Positions 37,826 to 47,961 of a stretch of DNA of 64,000 nucleotides are shown here, piece after piece. How positions within the stretch are numbered: position 1 is the stretch's first letter; each line of letters opens with the position of its first letter. Below the pieces are notes generated by a model. The model searched no databases and was not told the origin of the DNA. It was given only the letters and a program-made list of their open reading frames with translations. The stretch covers positions 62,001-126,000 of the forward strand of contig NZ_QENY01000002.1 of NCBI RefSeq assembly GCF_003096815.1. The letters are read 5' to 3'. The translations under genes and the position numbers were made by a program. This stretch comes from Hallella colorans. Lineage in GTDB: Bacteria > Bacteroidota > Bacteroidia > Bacteroidales > Bacteroidaceae.

Positions 37826-39475
37826 TTACTTCTTGGCAGCGTTTTCCAAAGCAAGCGTACGTGTTTCGCGATCGCATACTTCTGTTGGCCCCCAATACTG
37901 TACCGGCCCAGGATATACAAAGCAGGTGTTGCGCTTGCACTCGTCGCGATGCTCCACAAACTTTTTGAAAGGCGCGCCATCAAGGTCTACCAAAGCCTTG
38001 CGAATGACTGGTTTCATTTTGCCATTGCGACGCTCCATGTTGAGCATCATGGTGATAGGCACACCGCCTGCCTTCCATTCGGTGGCAGGAGCGGAGAGAT
38101 TTTGAACAGTGGCCATATAGCCTGTCTTGCCATTTGCGATAAGATTTGCGGCACTTGCACCGAGCGCATAGCAGTAGTCGGCATCAAAATTGGATGGCAC
38201 GGCACACCTTCCCTCATAGCCAAAGAAATGGTGCAACGTGGCGAACTTACCACTAAACTTGCCCTCTTTCGCCCATTTCTCAAGCTTGTCGCCAACCATA
38301 TCTGACAGCAATTTCTCGGTTTCGATGAGAGAAACTTGTACATTTCCGTGTGGATCGCGATCCAACGAGAGTTGTTGCGCCACATTGTTGGGCAATGTCT
38401 CGAACGTCGCCGCGTTCTCTTTTGAGAGATGAGCAAGGATATATTCGCGCTGTTCCTGCTCTTTCAAATCTTTATATTCAGAACCATGAGCGGCTAACAA
38501 GTCGTTCAACTCGTCTATGAGACGCCCTATGGCAGGGATAAACTCTATGAGACCTTCGGGTACTAACACAACGCCAAAGTGGTTACCATCCTCGGCACGC
38601 AGTGCCACCACAGAGGCAATATCTTCCACAATTTGGTTGAGCGTCATGTCTTTCTTCTCTATTTCTTCAGAAATGAGACAGATATTTGGTTGCGTTTGCA
38701 GTGCACACTCCAATGCGATATGAGAGGCAGAACGCCCCATCAACTTGATGAAATGCCAATATTTGCGAGCCGAATTGGCGTCGCGCTCAATATTACCAAT
38801 CAATTCTGAGTACACCTTGGTGGCGGTATCAAAACCAAAACTTGCCTCAATCTGATCATTCTTAAGGTCGCCGTCAATAGTCTTGGGGCATCCAATTACC
38901 TGCACGCCAGTGTTATGAGCTGCGTAATATTCAGCCAGTACGCACGCGTTGGTATTGGAATCGTCACCACCAATGATAACCAAGGCCTTGATATCAAGTT
39001 TTTTAAGCACCTCGAGACCTTTTTCAAACTGTTCTTCTTTTTCCAGTTTGGTACGGCCAGAACCTATCATGTCAAAGCCACCCGTGTTGCGGTAGTTCTC
39101 AACATATTCATCGGTAAGCTCCATATAATTATGGTCTACCAATCCGCCGGGGCCCATCAAGAAGCCATAAACCTTGTTCTCTGGGTCTTGATGTTTCACT
39201 GCATCATAGATACCACATATCACATTGTGACCGCCAGGAGCTTGGCCGCCCGAAAGAATAACACCCACATTCATCTTCATGGCAGTGCGTTTTTCGCCGG
39301 GTACAAACTCTATCACGGGCATACCGTAAGTGTTTGGGAACAATCTCTTTACCTCATCCTGATCTCCTACGCTCTGCGTTGGCTCACCCTCTCTTACTTT
39401 TACCACTCCCGCAAGACCATTGGGGAGTTTAGGTTGATACTTGGCGCGAGCTTTTTGTAAAAGGCTTGCTTTCAT
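37826..39475 (-). CDS. pfp: Pyrophosphate-dependent phosphofructokinase
   Basis: Reversible PPi:fructose-6-phosphate 1-phosphotransferase of glycolysis/gluconeogenesis. The 549-residue long-form protein has [14 protein letters not shown] (phosphate loop), [11 protein letters not shown] with the Asp that marks PPi rather than ATP use (GGDDS instead of GGDGS), [11 protein letters not shown] and [16 protein letters not shown]. The downstream terminator and an upstream -7 box (39512-39519) suggest a single-gene unit. Confidence 0.95.
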   Translation of the reverse strand: MKASLLQKARAKYQPKLPNGLAGVVKVREGEPTQSVGDQDEVKRLFPNTYGMPVIEFVPGEKRTAMKMNVGVILSGGQAPGGHNVICGIYDAVKHQDPENKVYGFLMGPGGLVDHNYMELTDEYVENYRNTGGFDMIGSGRTKLEKEEQFEKGLEVLKKLDIKALVIIGGDDSNTNACVLAEYYAAHNTGVQVIGCPKTIDGDLKNDQIEASFGFDTATKVYSELIGNIERDANSARKYWHFIKLMGRSASHIALECALQTQPNICLISEEIEKKDMTLNQIVEDIASVVALRAEDGNHFGVVLVPEGLIEFIPAIGRLIDELNDLLAAHGSEYKDLKEQEQREYILAHLSKENAATFETLPNNVAQQLSLDRDPHGNVQVSLIETEKLLSDMVGDKLEKWAKEGKFSGKFATLHHFFGYEGRCAVPSNFDADYCYALGASAANLIANGKTGYMATVQNLSAPATEWKAGGVPITMMLNMERRNGKMKPVIRKALVDLDGAPFKKFVEHRDECKRNTCFVYPGPVQYWGPTEVCDRETRTLALENAAKK

Positions 39476-39511
39476 TTTTATAACTTTTTAGATGTAAAAA
39501 AATACTTGATG

Positions 39512-39519
39512 CAAAAGTA
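39512..39519 (-). promoter_or_regulatory. -7 box for pfp
   Basis: Minus-strand TACTTTTG, an exact TAnnTTTG match 37 bases before the pfp ATG. No -33 TTTG at the expected spacing. Confidence 0.5.
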
Positions 39520-39585
39520 CATCTTTTTTTTAATGAAAGAGATAAAAATTATATAAAACATTTTAGAATTATTTTTTTAATAATA

Positions 39586-39617
39586 TTTTTCTATCTATTG
39601 TTTTTTTCATACCTTTG
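39586..39617 (+). promoter_or_regulatory. Probable promoter for the 39.6-kb plus-strand run
   Basis: TTTT (39586-39589), 20-base spacer, TACCTTTG (39610-39617). The -7 box is exact. It lies 36 bases before the ATG at 39654 and inside a longer open frame, which is why the later ATG is chosen. Confidence 0.5.
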
Positions 39618-39653
39618 AGCAAAATATTGCAACATCACTTATTTTTAGAATAT

Positions 39654-39926
39654 ATGGCAAATAAAAGAAATCTCAAACAAACCATCAACTACATTTGCAG
39701 CGAACTGTTTGCGGAGGTTGTGGCAGCTTCTCTGTATGGCACCACTGACAATAAGGATAGTGCAGAAGCATTACTTTCCACAATATTAATTGTGCGTAAC
39801 GATTTTGTGAAACGTATCTCACACCCTGAGCCGGGCATGAAACCCAAAGAATACTATCAGAAACTCATTGCAGACTTTAACGAAAGAGTTTCTGAAATCA
39901 TTGACCAAATTGGTAATTTGGGATGA
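39654..39926 (+). CDS. Small conserved-looking helical protein, unknown function
   Basis: A 90-residue protein (MANKRNLKQTINYICSEL...) predicted to be mostly helical, without signal peptide or membrane segment. No family recognised. The frame runs up to 39615, but the promoter -7 box at 39610-39617 makes ATG 39654 the likely start. The stop overlaps the next ATG (ATGA), so translation is coupled to the acyltransferase gene, which argues that it is a real gene. Confidence 0.72.
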   Translation: MANKRNLKQTINYICSELFAEVVAASLYGTTDNKDSAEALLSTILIVRNDFVKRISHPEPGMKPKEYYQKLIADFNERVSEIIDQIGNLG

Positions 39927-40480
39927 TTAGGAAATTATGTAATTGGCTATTGTACGACCTGTTAGGATGGAAGACACACGTAACGGTTGAGCATCCAAAA
40001 AAGTTTATAATCTGTTTGGCCCCACATACCAGCAACTGGGACTTCTTGATAGGTTTGCTTTACATGTACGCTTCGGGCATGAGAATTAATTTTTTGATGA
40101 AAAAAGAATGGTTCTTTTGGCCTTTAGGACCTATATTCAGGTGCATGGGGGGTATACCTGTACATAGAGCTAAACACACAAGTATGACCGACAGCTTGGC
40201 AGAAATTGCTTCCAAGCAAGAAGAATTCAAGTTGTGCGTAACCCCAGAGGGAACTCGCTCGCTTAACCCTGATTGGAAAAAAGGATTTTATTTTATCGCT
40301 CTCAAAGCGCGTATTCCCGTGCTATTATATGGCGTAGACTATGAGCAGAAACTCATAGAATGTACCAGAAGTTTCATTCCAACAGGCGATTTTGAGCATG
40401 AGATGAGACAAACCAAACTGTATTTTAAAGATTATCGAGGCAAAAAACCTGAGAAATTCACCATTGGCGAGATATTATAG
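39923..40480 (+). CDS. 1-acyl-glycerol-3-phosphate acyltransferase-like protein
   Basis: PlsC-type acyltransferase domain. The 185-residue protein has the catalytic HxxxxD motif in APHTSNWDF, GGIPVHR (motif II region) and the substrate-phosphate motif TPEGTRS. It is shorter than PlsC of E. coli (245), and its acyl donor and acceptor are unknown; hemolysin-type annotations are common for this branch. It is coupled to the preceding small gene and followed within 14 bases by a large secreted protein. Confidence 0.87.
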   Translation: MIRKLCNWLLYDLLGWKTHVTVEHPKKFIICLAPHTSNWDFLIGLLYMYASGMRINFLMKKEWFFWPLGPIFRCMGGIPVHRAKHTSMTDSLAEIASKQEEFKLCVTPEGTRSLNPDWKKGFYFIALKARIPVLLYGVDYEQKLIECTRSFIPTGDFEHEMRQTKLYFKDYRGKKPEKFTIGEIL

Positions 40481-40493
40481 AGAATTAGAAAAA

Positions 40494-43394
40494 ATGCAAA
40501 AAATATTGTTGGCCCTATGCCTATGGGTCACATCGACAGCATTGATGGCACAAAACACCGCTTTGAAAATCAAGGCGGAAAAGGCTGTTAACAACTATTT
40601 TCTAACCTATACGGCCAAGCATACTACTTTTACGCAACAACCACGATTGCTAAAGATGGTCGTGGACAACGACACTCGGACCGTCGTTGTGATTACAACA
40701 GAGCATTTCGCGTTACAAGATTTCACCCGCAAACAGGTGGGAAAGATATATAAAAAAGTAAAAAAGGCGCTGCCCATACCTTATAATAAGTATAACATAC
40801 AGATTCTTACCAATGGTATGCCCATAGAACAGTACGTCCCAGGCTATGTTAAAAGATACGACGACGGGAGGGCGTTATGGGGGAAAATAGACTACAAAGG
40901 AAAAGCCTGGGTAAGTAATTTCTCAAGAATTGCAAAGATAACACATGGCCTTAGCAACAAACACATCACGGTTTGGCAATCACACGGTCGTTATTATGAC
41001 AACCAAAAGGGGTATTGGAAATGGCAAAGGCCAAATCTTTTTTGCACCACCGAAGACCTGTTCACGCAGACCATTGTGGTGCCTTATCTCATACCCATGC
41101 TTCAAAACGCTGGCGCTGTAGTGTTTACTCCACGCGAAAGAGATTGGCAAACTGATGAATACATCATCGACGCGGAGGCTTCCTTGAACAATTCGGGGCG
41201 TGGATACGACGAGTATGCGGAAGGCAACAGGTGGATATCGACGGGCATAAAGGGTTTCGCGCCACACCAAGGGAGATACTTGGATAATGAGAATCCTTTT
41301 GAGGCAGGTTCAGCACAAATGATTAAGGCGACCAAAAAAAGTGGCAAAGCATATGTGAAATGGCAGCCCAACTTTAAAAAAGCTGGCCGATACGCGGTTT
41401 ATGTGAGTTACCAGACGCTTGAAAAGAGCATTGACGACGCACATTATACAGTCTTCCATAAAGGCCAAGCCACCGAGTTTAGGGTAAACCAGCGTATGGG
41501 TGGAGGCACATGGGTGTATCTCGGAACGTTCGATTTTGATCGAGGCGACAACATTTACAATTGCGTGATGCTTACCAACCAAAGTAGGCGGCGAGGCTAT
41601 GTCACGGCCGATGCCGTGCGATTTGGTGGTGGTATGGGCAATATTGAGCGTGGCGGCATGGTTAGTGGTTACCCTCGTGCGTTAGAAGGGGCTCGCTATT
41701 ACGCACAATGGGCAGGTGCCCCCTACCCCGTATACAGCAGCCGCGGTGGCACCGACGACTACGCCGACGATATCAACGCTCGCTCTCGTATGCTCAACTG
41801 GTTGGCCGGCGGATCTGTTTTCGTGCCTACACTCGAGGGTAAGAATGTGCCTATGGAGTTGGCCTTGGCCATACACAGCGATGCCGGCGTCTCACCTAAT
41901 GGGCGCGACTTGGTTGGCTCGTTAGCTATATGCACCACCAATTTCAATGACGGGCGGTTAGACGCCGGCATATCTCGGCAAGCCTCCAAGATGTTTGCCG
42001 ACCAGCTTCTCAGTGGCGTGACACGCGACTTAACATACCAATATAAAAGATGGGCACGTCGATACCTATGGGATCGCAACTATTCCGAGACACGTTTGCC
42101 GGAGGTTCCATCGGCCATTTTAGAGACATTGTCCCACCAAAACTTCCCAGACATGCTGCTTGGGCACGACCCTAACTTCAAATTTACCATCGCACGATCC
42201 ATCTATAAAACCATTGTCAGATATGTCAACGACATGCATGGACATGCCGCCATCATACAGCCGTTGGCTCCTAAGGATGTTTGCGTGACGCTTAAAACAG
42301 GCAAAAAAGCGGAAATATCGTGGATCAGGCAAGATGACCAGCAAGAACCCACCGCTACCCCCACCTATTATATATTGTACACAGCCACCGGGACAGGAGG
42401 CTTTGACAATGGCAAAAAAATCTGTTCCACATCTGCCGTCGTCAACATTGAGCCAGGCGTGCAGTATCATTTCAAAGTAACGGCCGCAAATAGAGGTGGC
42501 GAGAGTTTTGCCTCCGAGGTGGTATCGGCCTACGTCCAGCCCGGAGCCACACAAACAATCCTTGTCGTCAATGGATTTCACAGGCTTTCCGGACCTGCCG
42601 TCATAAACGATGGTACCAAGCAAGGCTTCGACCTCGATTCGGATATAGGTGTCTCTTTGGGCGCCACGGCAGGCTGGAATGGACGCCAAATCATTTTTGA
42701 CCGCTCACGAGCGGGTATCGAAGACGCGACAGGGTTGGGGTATTGTGGCAACGAATTGGCAGGAAAAATTATCGCTGGCAACACTTTCGACTATATCTCC
42801 ACGCATGCTGACGCCATCGCCTCGACCCATCGGTACAACGTGGCCAGCTGCTCGTCCAAGGCGGTGGAGACCGGTCGCGTCAACCTCAACGACTATGCGG
42901 CCGTGGATGTCATCCTTGGCATGGAGCGATACCTGCCGGACGCTCTGAAGTTCTACAAGGTTTTCCCCTCCTCTCTCAAGCGAAAGGTCACGGCGTACAC
43001 CCTCGCGGGCGGCCGACTGATGGTCAGCGGCGCATACATTGGTACCGACATGCAGTCCGAGAGCGATGCAACATGGCTGACCCAGACACTCAAAACAAGC
43101 ATGGCAAGCCCCATCAAGACCGACACGATAACCGGAGCGTTTGGGCTTGGCATGTCGATCGACTTCTATCGCGATCTCAACCCCGACCATTATGCGGCCA
43201 CACATGTCGATGCCCTTAATCCAGAGGCTGGAGCCATTTGCGCCATGCAGTACAGCAATGGGTTACCGGCAGCCACCGCATACGATGGACGCAATTATAA
43301 AACATTCGTCATGGGCTTTCCATTCGAGTGTGTTATTAATCGTGACAACCGCCACATGCTCATGCAAGGCATCATGAATTATCTTTTAAAATAA
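40494..43394 (+). CDS. Secreted amidase-like protein with inserted golvesin-type domain and FN3 domain
   Basis: Large exported protein, 966 residues from the ATG at 40494 (signal MQKILLALCLWVTSTALMAQ); the frame opening at 40464 overlaps the acyltransferase and is rejected. Motifs spread along the chain recall a zinc N-acetylmuramoyl-L-alanine amidase: VWQSHGRYY (His164), TTEDLF (Glu187), AIHSDAG (His461) and PSAILETLSHQNF (Glu544). Between the second and third lies a golvesin C-terminal-like domain (about 275-380). An FN3-like domain follows (about 590-690), then an unassigned C-terminal region of about 270 residues. Relatives are often named xanthan lyase without proof. Cell-wall hydrolysis is inference. 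Confidence 0.8.
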   Translation: MQKILLALCLWVTSTALMAQNTALKIKAEKAVNNYFLTYTAKHTTFTQQPRLLKMVVDNDTRTVVVITTEHFALQDFTRKQVGKIYKKVKKALPIPYNKYNIQILTNGMPIEQYVPGYVKRYDDGRALWGKIDYKGKAWVSNFSRIAKITHGLSNKHITVWQSHGRYYDNQKGYWKWQRPNLFCTTEDLFTQTIVVPYLIPMLQNAGAVVFTPRERDWQTDEYIIDAEASLNNSGRGYDEYAEGNRWISTGIKGFAPHQGRYLDNENPFEAGSAQMIKATKKSGKAYVKWQPNFKKAGRYAVYVSYQTLEKSIDDAHYTVFHKGQATEFRVNQRMGGGTWVYLGTFDFDRGDNIYNCVMLTNQSRRRGYVTADAVRFGGGMGNIERGGMVSGYPRALEGARYYAQWAGAPYPVYSSRGGTDDYADDINARSRMLNWLAGGSVFVPTLEGKNVPMELALAIHSDAGVSPNGRDLVGSLAICTTNFNDGRLDAGISRQASKMFADQLLSGVTRDLTYQYKRWARRYLWDRNYSETRLPEVPSAILETLSHQNFPDMLLGHDPNFKFTIARSIYKTIVRYVNDMHGHAAIIQPLAPKDVCVTLKTGKKAEISWIRQDDQQEPTATPTYYILYTATGTGGFDNGKKICSTSAVVNIEPGVQYHFKVTAANRGGESFASEVVSAYVQPGATQTILVVNGFHRLSGPAVINDGTKQGFDLDSDIGVSLGATAGWNGRQIIFDRSRAGIEDATGLGYCGNELAGKIIAGNTFDYISTHADAIASTHRYNVASCSSKAVETGRVNLNDYAAVDVILGMERYLPDALKFYKVFPSSLKRKVTAYTLAGGRLMVSGAYIGTDMQSESDATWLTQTLKTSMASPIKTDTITGAFGLGMSIDFYRDLNPDHYAATHVDALNPEAGAICAMQYSNGLPAATAYDGRNYKTFVMGFPFECVINRDNRHMLMQGIMNYLLK

Positions 43395-43402
43395 TATCCA
43401 CT

Positions 43403-43735
43403 ATGAAAATTCAAGCCAATCATTCAGGAACGCGAAGCATTGAAGTGAGCGACAGCCACCTCGAAACTATAGACAAATATTCGTTGCTACGCAATCTCAT
43501 AGATAGCAATGGCATCATAGACGAGGCCGTGCTCGACAAGCTCAAGCTCAATATTCGCTCCATGCTCAGCTCAGAAGCGGGTAACGACAAGGCTCTCTTG
43601 GATCTATGCCTTGATGTCATATATAATAAGAACATGAAAGCTTTTGGTCTCCATCAATTAGTATTGCTCTATATAGATTGGAAGAACAAGCACGAGTTTG
43701 GGCAAGAACCAATTGCCCCAAACGCAAGCGAATAA
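43403..43735 (+). CDS. Small hypothetical helical protein
   Basis: A 110-residue protein (MKIQANHSGTRSIEVSDSH...) with no signal peptide, no membrane segment and no recognised family. Its middle is strongly helical (EAVLDKLKLNIRSML and KALLDLCLDVIY). It begins nine bases after the amidase-like gene and ends two bases before the ygiQ ATG, so it belongs to the same transcript. Its close spacing and normal codon use support a real gene. Confidence 0.7.
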   Translation: MKIQANHSGTRSIEVSDSHLETIDKYSLLRNLIDSNGIIDEAVLDKLKLNIRSMLSSEAGNDKALLDLCLDVIYNKNMKAFGLHQLVLLYIDWKNKHEFGQEPIAPNASE

Positions 43736-43736
43736 A

Positions 43737-45758
43737 ATGCGCCAATACCTTCTCACTGATTTTTTACCCACCACGCGCAAAGAATGTGATTTGCGAGGGT
43801 GGGATCAATTGGACGTTATCCTCTTCTCGGGCGATGCCTATGTGGACCATCCCTCATTTGGAGCGGCCGTCATAGGTCGCATGCTCGAGAACGAGGGCTA
43901 TAAGGTGGCTATTGTGCCACAACCAGACTGGCATGGCGACTATCGTGATTTCAAGAAACTCGGGCGGCCAAGGCTTTTTTTTGGTGTTAGTCCCGGAGCG
44001 ATGGACTCCATGGTAAACCATTATACCGCCAACCGAAGGCTGCGCCACGACGACGCTTATAGCCCAGACGCGCGCCACGACATGCGTCCCAATTACCCCA
44101 GTATAGTATACACCCAAATACTCAAACAGCTCTTCCCTGACGTCCCGGTGGCATTGGGTGGCATAGAGGCATCACTTCGAAGGCTCACTCATTATGATTA
44201 TTGGCAAGACAAATTGCGCAAGTGTATACTTTGCGACAGCGGAGCGGACATAATCCTTTATGGCATGGGCGAAAAAAACACGCTCAAGCTATGTCAGGAG
44301 TTGGAGTCTGGCAAGAATATCAAAGACATACGCGACATTCCACAAACCGTATATCTATGCAGGCCAGAGCATATTCCGGGCGGTATCACAGATCAAGATA
44401 TAGTGCTCCACTCACATGAGGAATGTTTGCGCGACAAGCGTGCCCAAGCTGAGAATTTCAGACACATAGAGGAAGAATCTAACAAAATGCACGCCCAACG
44501 GCTATTACAAGCCGTCGGCAATGTCTACACTGTGGTCAACCCTCCCTATCCACCTATGACCACCGAGGAGATGGACGCAGCTTTTGATCTACCCTACACA
44601 CGCATGCCGCACCCCAAGTACAAGGGCAAAACCATCCCAGCCTATGAGATGATCAAATACTCCATCAATATGCACCGAGGCTGTTTCGGGGGCTGTTCGT
44701 TTTGCACCATATCTGCTCACCAAGGCAAGTTTGTGGCCTGCCGCTCCAAAAAAAGCATATTGCGCGAGGCGAGACAGGTCATCCAAATGGATGGTTTCAA
44801 GGGATATATATCCGACCTCGGCGGACCGTCGGCCAACATGTATGGCATGCGTGGGCGCAACCTTAAAGCCTGTGAGGTTTGCAAGCGACCATCTTGTATC
44901 AACCCAAAGATATGTCCCAACCTTGACACCGACCACTCCAAACTTCTCGATATTTATCGAAGTGTGGACGCGATGCCCGGTGTCAAGAAGAGCTTTGTGG
45001 GCAGTGGCGTGCGCTATGACCTTATCTTGCACAAGGGCAAAGACGAGAAAGCCAACAAGACGGCTATGGAATATGCCCGTGAGCTCATAGAAAAACACGT
45101 GAGCGGTCGCCTCAAAGTGGCGCCCGAGCACACCTCTGACCGTGTGCTCCAGCTCATGCGCAAACCTCCGTTCAAGCAATTTTACGAGTTTAAACGTATC
45201 TTTGACGACGTGAACCGCAAAGCGGGTCTCAACCAACAAATCATACCTTATTTCATCAGCAGCCATCCAGGCTGCAAGGAAGAAGACATGGCAGAGTTGG
45301 CCGCACTCACCAAAGACTTGAATTTTCATTTGGAACAAGTGCAAGATTTCACGCCAACGCCTATGACTGTGAGTACCGAAACATGGTACACTGGCTATGA
45401 TCCATATACCCTCGAGCCTGTTTTTTGCGCCAAAACTCCTCGCGAAAAACTCGCCCAGCGGAAATACTTCTTCTGGTACAAAACAGAAGAACGACGTAAC
45501 ATTGAGCAGAGCCTAAAGCGTATTGGGCGCACAGACCTCATCAAGAAGCTATACGATGGCAAGACATTTAGAGGCAAGGTGCACTATGACGACAAAGCCA
45601 TAGGCAGCGCGCCCACAACAAACAGAGTCAAACCAACGCGCCGCAACAACGAGAACGACAACCACAAGCCATATCGGCAAGCTCGAAACACAAATAAAAA
45701 ACCAAAATCTTTTAATCCCAATTTTCAATCGGGCACACGCCGCAAAAAGGGTAGATAA
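43737..45758 (+). CDS. YgiQ family radical SAM protein
   Basis: Radical S-adenosylmethionine enzyme of the YgiQ (UPF0313) family; the reaction is unknown. From ATG 43737 it has 673 residues. The frame opening at 43698 overlaps the previous gene and lacks family similarity in its first 13 residues. The N-terminal region has DVILFSGDAYVDHPSFG and LGGIEASLRRLTHYDYW. The iron-sulfur motif CxxxCxxC is in MHRGCFGGCSFC. After this come VAPEHTSDRVLQLM and a basic, low-complexity tail of about 45 residues. Length is typical of YgiQ. Confidence 0.93.
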   Translation: MRQYLLTDFLPTTRKECDLRGWDQLDVILFSGDAYVDHPSFGAAVIGRMLENEGYKVAIVPQPDWHGDYRDFKKLGRPRLFFGVSPGAMDSMVNHYTANRRLRHDDAYSPDARHDMRPNYPSIVYTQILKQLFPDVPVALGGIEASLRRLTHYDYWQDKLRKCILCDSGADIILYGMGEKNTLKLCQELESGKNIKDIRDIPQTVYLCRPEHIPGGITDQDIVLHSHEECLRDKRAQAENFRHIEEESNKMHAQRLLQAVGNVYTVVNPPYPPMTTEEMDAAFDLPYTRMPHPKYKGKTIPAYEMIKYSINMHRGCFGGCSFCTISAHQGKFVACRSKKSILREARQVIQMDGFKGYISDLGGPSANMYGMRGRNLKACEVCKRPSCINPKICPNLDTDHSKLLDIYRSVDAMPGVKKSFVGSGVRYDLILHKGKDEKANKTAMEYARELIEKHVSGRLKVAPEHTSDRVLQLMRKPPFKQFYEFKRIFDDVNRKAGLNQQIIPYFISSHPGCKEEDMAELAALTKDLNFHLEQVQDFTPTPMTVSTETWYTGYDPYTLEPVFCAKTPREKLAQRKYFFWYKTEERRNIEQSLKRIGRTDLIKKLYDGKTFRGKVHYDDKAIGSAPTTNRVKPTRRNNENDNHKPYRQARNTNKKPKSFNPNFQSGTRRKKGR

Positions 45759-45770
45759 AACACCAGCGAC

Positions 45771-46604
45771 ATGAAAATTATCGAGCGTCAACTCATCGGC
45801 AAACACACACAGAGTGATTGTGAGGATGGCATTGTTGTAACACCCCATTTCGTGGCGGTGATAGACGGTAGCACGAGCAAGACAAGACATAGGTTCAATG
45901 CTGACATGAGCAATGGTCGTCACTGCATGAAGATGATAGCCAATTTTATCCGAAAGATGAAAATCGATATTCTTCTTGACGACTTTTGTGACCAAATCAC
46001 CGAGATTATTCGTAGTGAATATTTAACTAATAGCAATAATCGACCTGAAAATCAAATTATTAACAACTACATTCCGCCGCATGAACGTCTTTGTGCCAGT
46101 GTCGTTATTTACAGCGAGGCACATCGACAGATATGGATGATAGGCGACTGTCAAGCTATGGTAGACGGCCAGCTGCATGAAAATGGCAAGCCCTACGAAG
46201 CCTCAATGGCCGCTCGTAGAGCAGCTTGCTTCCGCTCGTGCCAGTTAGCGCACAATGATATGACAGATGGACTGACCATCGTTCACGACTATGCGCGCGA
46301 TGCTATCTTGCCCCATCTCATCAAAGCGATGGATGGCCAGAACAAGACTTTCGCCGTGATCGATGGCTACCCCATATTTCGAGATGGCATCAAGGTCATC
46401 TCCATTGACAAAAATCTGTCAGAGATAGTCTTGGCATCAGACGGCTATCCCATGCTAAAATCCACATTGGCAGAAAGCGAGGCAGCCCTGAGCGAACAGC
46501 TTGCGCGCGACCCTTTCAATATAGGAGACTTCAAAGCCACCAAAGGATTGATGCGCGGCAACCACTCTTTTGACGATCGCGCGTATGTCAGGTTTCTCAC
46601 TTGA
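45771..46604 (+). CDS. PP2C-like metal-dependent phosphatase homologue
   Basis: Resembles the PP2C (PPM) serine/threonine phosphatase fold, though far from canonical members. In 277 residues there is SDCEDG (Asp16-Gly20) and AVIDGSTS (Asp32-Gly33) for the first metal site, IWMIGDCQAMVDG (Asp126) for the strand pair, VLASDGYPML (Asp224) and FDDRAYVRF (Asp268-Asp269) near the end. This set of acidic residues is the reason for the call. No kinase or anti-sigma partner is adjacent; it follows ygiQ by 12 bases and precedes truA. Confidence 0.65.
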   Translation: MKIIERQLIGKHTQSDCEDGIVVTPHFVAVIDGSTSKTRHRFNADMSNGRHCMKMIANFIRKMKIDILLDDFCDQITEIIRSEYLTNSNNRPENQIINNYIPPHERLCASVVIYSEAHRQIWMIGDCQAMVDGQLHENGKPYEASMAARRAACFRSCQLAHNDMTDGLTIVHDYARDAILPHLIKAMDGQNKTFAVIDGYPIFRDGIKVISIDKNLSEIVLASDGYPMLKSTLAESEAALSEQLARDPFNIGDFKATKGLMRGNHSFDDRAYVRFLT

Positions 46605-46660
46605 AGATTTGGCGAACCAATCGCCATATCGTTTCGTTTCATTAATATCACGCTTATACC

Positions 46661-47413
46661 ATGAGATATTTTGTTTGGATTAGTTTTGATGGCACAGCCT
46701 ACCACGGATGGCAAATACAGCCCAACGGCATGTCTGTGCAAGAGAGGCTACAACAATCGCTTTCCACATTGTTGAGACAGCCAGTGGAGGTCGTTGGCGC
46801 GGGGCGTACAGATGCCGGCGTGCATGCCCGACAGATGGCGGCTCACTTTGATATTGACCGCGACTTAGACTGTCAACAGTTGGCTTATCGGCTCAATCGC
46901 ATATTACCAAAAGATATCAGTTGCAACGGCGCGCAACGGGTGTCAGACGATGTTCATGCCAGATTTTCGGCCACACGCCGCACCTATCGCTATTACATCC
47001 ATACACGCCGCGACCCTTTCGCACGCCACTATTCAGTGCTAATGAACTGGTCTCTTGATTTTCAGCGCATGAACGAGGCCGCCGCTTTTCTGCTCACCGT
47101 AGACGATTTTAAGGCTTTTTGCAAAGCCAACGCTGACAACAAGACCACACTGTGCCATGTCAGTAAAGCCAGATGGGTACAAACATCAGATAGCACATAC
47201 TACTTTGAGATAGCCGCCAACCGCTTTTTACGCAACATGGTGCGCGCCGTGGTGGGCACCCTCATAGACGTGGGGCGGCACACCATCAGCATGGATCAGT
47301 TTGAGACGATAGTGAAGCGAGGCAACCGTTCAGACGCGGGCCAGTCCATGCCAGCCCATGGTTTGTTCCTCTGGCAGATTGAATACGATGACACGAGTGC
47401 GCCAAGCATCTGA
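46661..47413 (+). CDS. truA: tRNA pseudouridine synthase A
   Basis: Makes pseudouridine at positions 38-40 of tRNA anticodon arms. The 250-residue protein has WISFDGTAYHGWQIQPNG at the N-terminus, the catalytic Asp in GAGRTDAGVHARQMAAHF, RRTYRYYIHT and the FLRNMVRAVVGTLIDVG segment. Length is normal. It is the last gene of the plus-strand run; a 548-base gap with a repeat copy follows. Confidence 0.96.
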   Translation: MRYFVWISFDGTAYHGWQIQPNGMSVQERLQQSLSTLLRQPVEVVGAGRTDAGVHARQMAAHFDIDRDLDCQQLAYRLNRILPKDISCNGAQRVSDDVHARFSATRRTYRYYIHTRRDPFARHYSVLMNWSLDFQRMNEAAAFLLTVDDFKAFCKANADNKTTLCHVSKARWVQTSDSTYYFEIAANRFLRNMVRAVVGTLIDVGRHTISMDQFETIVKRGNRSDAGQSMPAHGLFLWQIEYDDTSAPSI

Positions 47414-47961
47414 CGCAGGCACAACGCTTACGGTTCACGCACACATTGCCCCCACCCCTCGTCATCCATAAACACGAACGTGCAAAAGTGCCTCCCACCC
47501 AACTCCACGTATATTGTGACATTATGAAAAATGTTTAACAATGCAAAGACAAACGTTGAAATGCTTTGATTATTTGAAAAAACAGAAGACATTTGTACAA
47601 ATTCGGCCAAAATGACGCTTGCTTTGCAAACGCCTAACATACAACATTTTATAAGAAAATTCATCCTCCAAGCTTGAAATAAGCTCCTTTTTGTCGTCTC
47701 GATAAGATACCAATGGCAACATGACTAAGGTCCAAACGCATCGTCATTACAACCTATTCGGCACACGAATAGCACTTACACAGAGTGCCGTTAGGTATTA
47801 ATGGCCCACCCTTGTGTTATTTTATTTTGCGCAAACGCGTTTTTTAAGTTTAATATTCATTTTTTTCTCGCTCTTTCATCCCTATACTAAAAGTTGGAAA
47901 AAATGATATTTTTTATTACATTCTGAGATGTTATATCGCAAGCGTCCAACATTAGCCACTT
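47414..47961. other. Gene-free gap after truA
   Basis: This 548-base gap has no supported gene. It contains one copy of the interspersed repeat core (TTAGGTATTAATGG at about 47791-47804), preceded by CGGCAC...GTGCCG complementary arms, and ends at an IS66-type remnant. Loss of a former gene here is plausible but not demonstrated. Confidence 0.55.
47788..47804 (+). repeat. Interspersed repeat copy D
   Basis: CCGTTAGGTATTAATGG resembles the TAGGTAYTAA core at 8820, 19669, 34216 and 62265. Short inverted arms CGGCAC (47756-47765 region) and GTGCCG (47786-47791 region) flank it on the left. Confidence 0.45.

Noticed and set aside
47428..47664. Minus-strand frame in the gap after truA
   Set aside because: No similarity recognised. 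The region shows repeat and remnant features instead of a gene.
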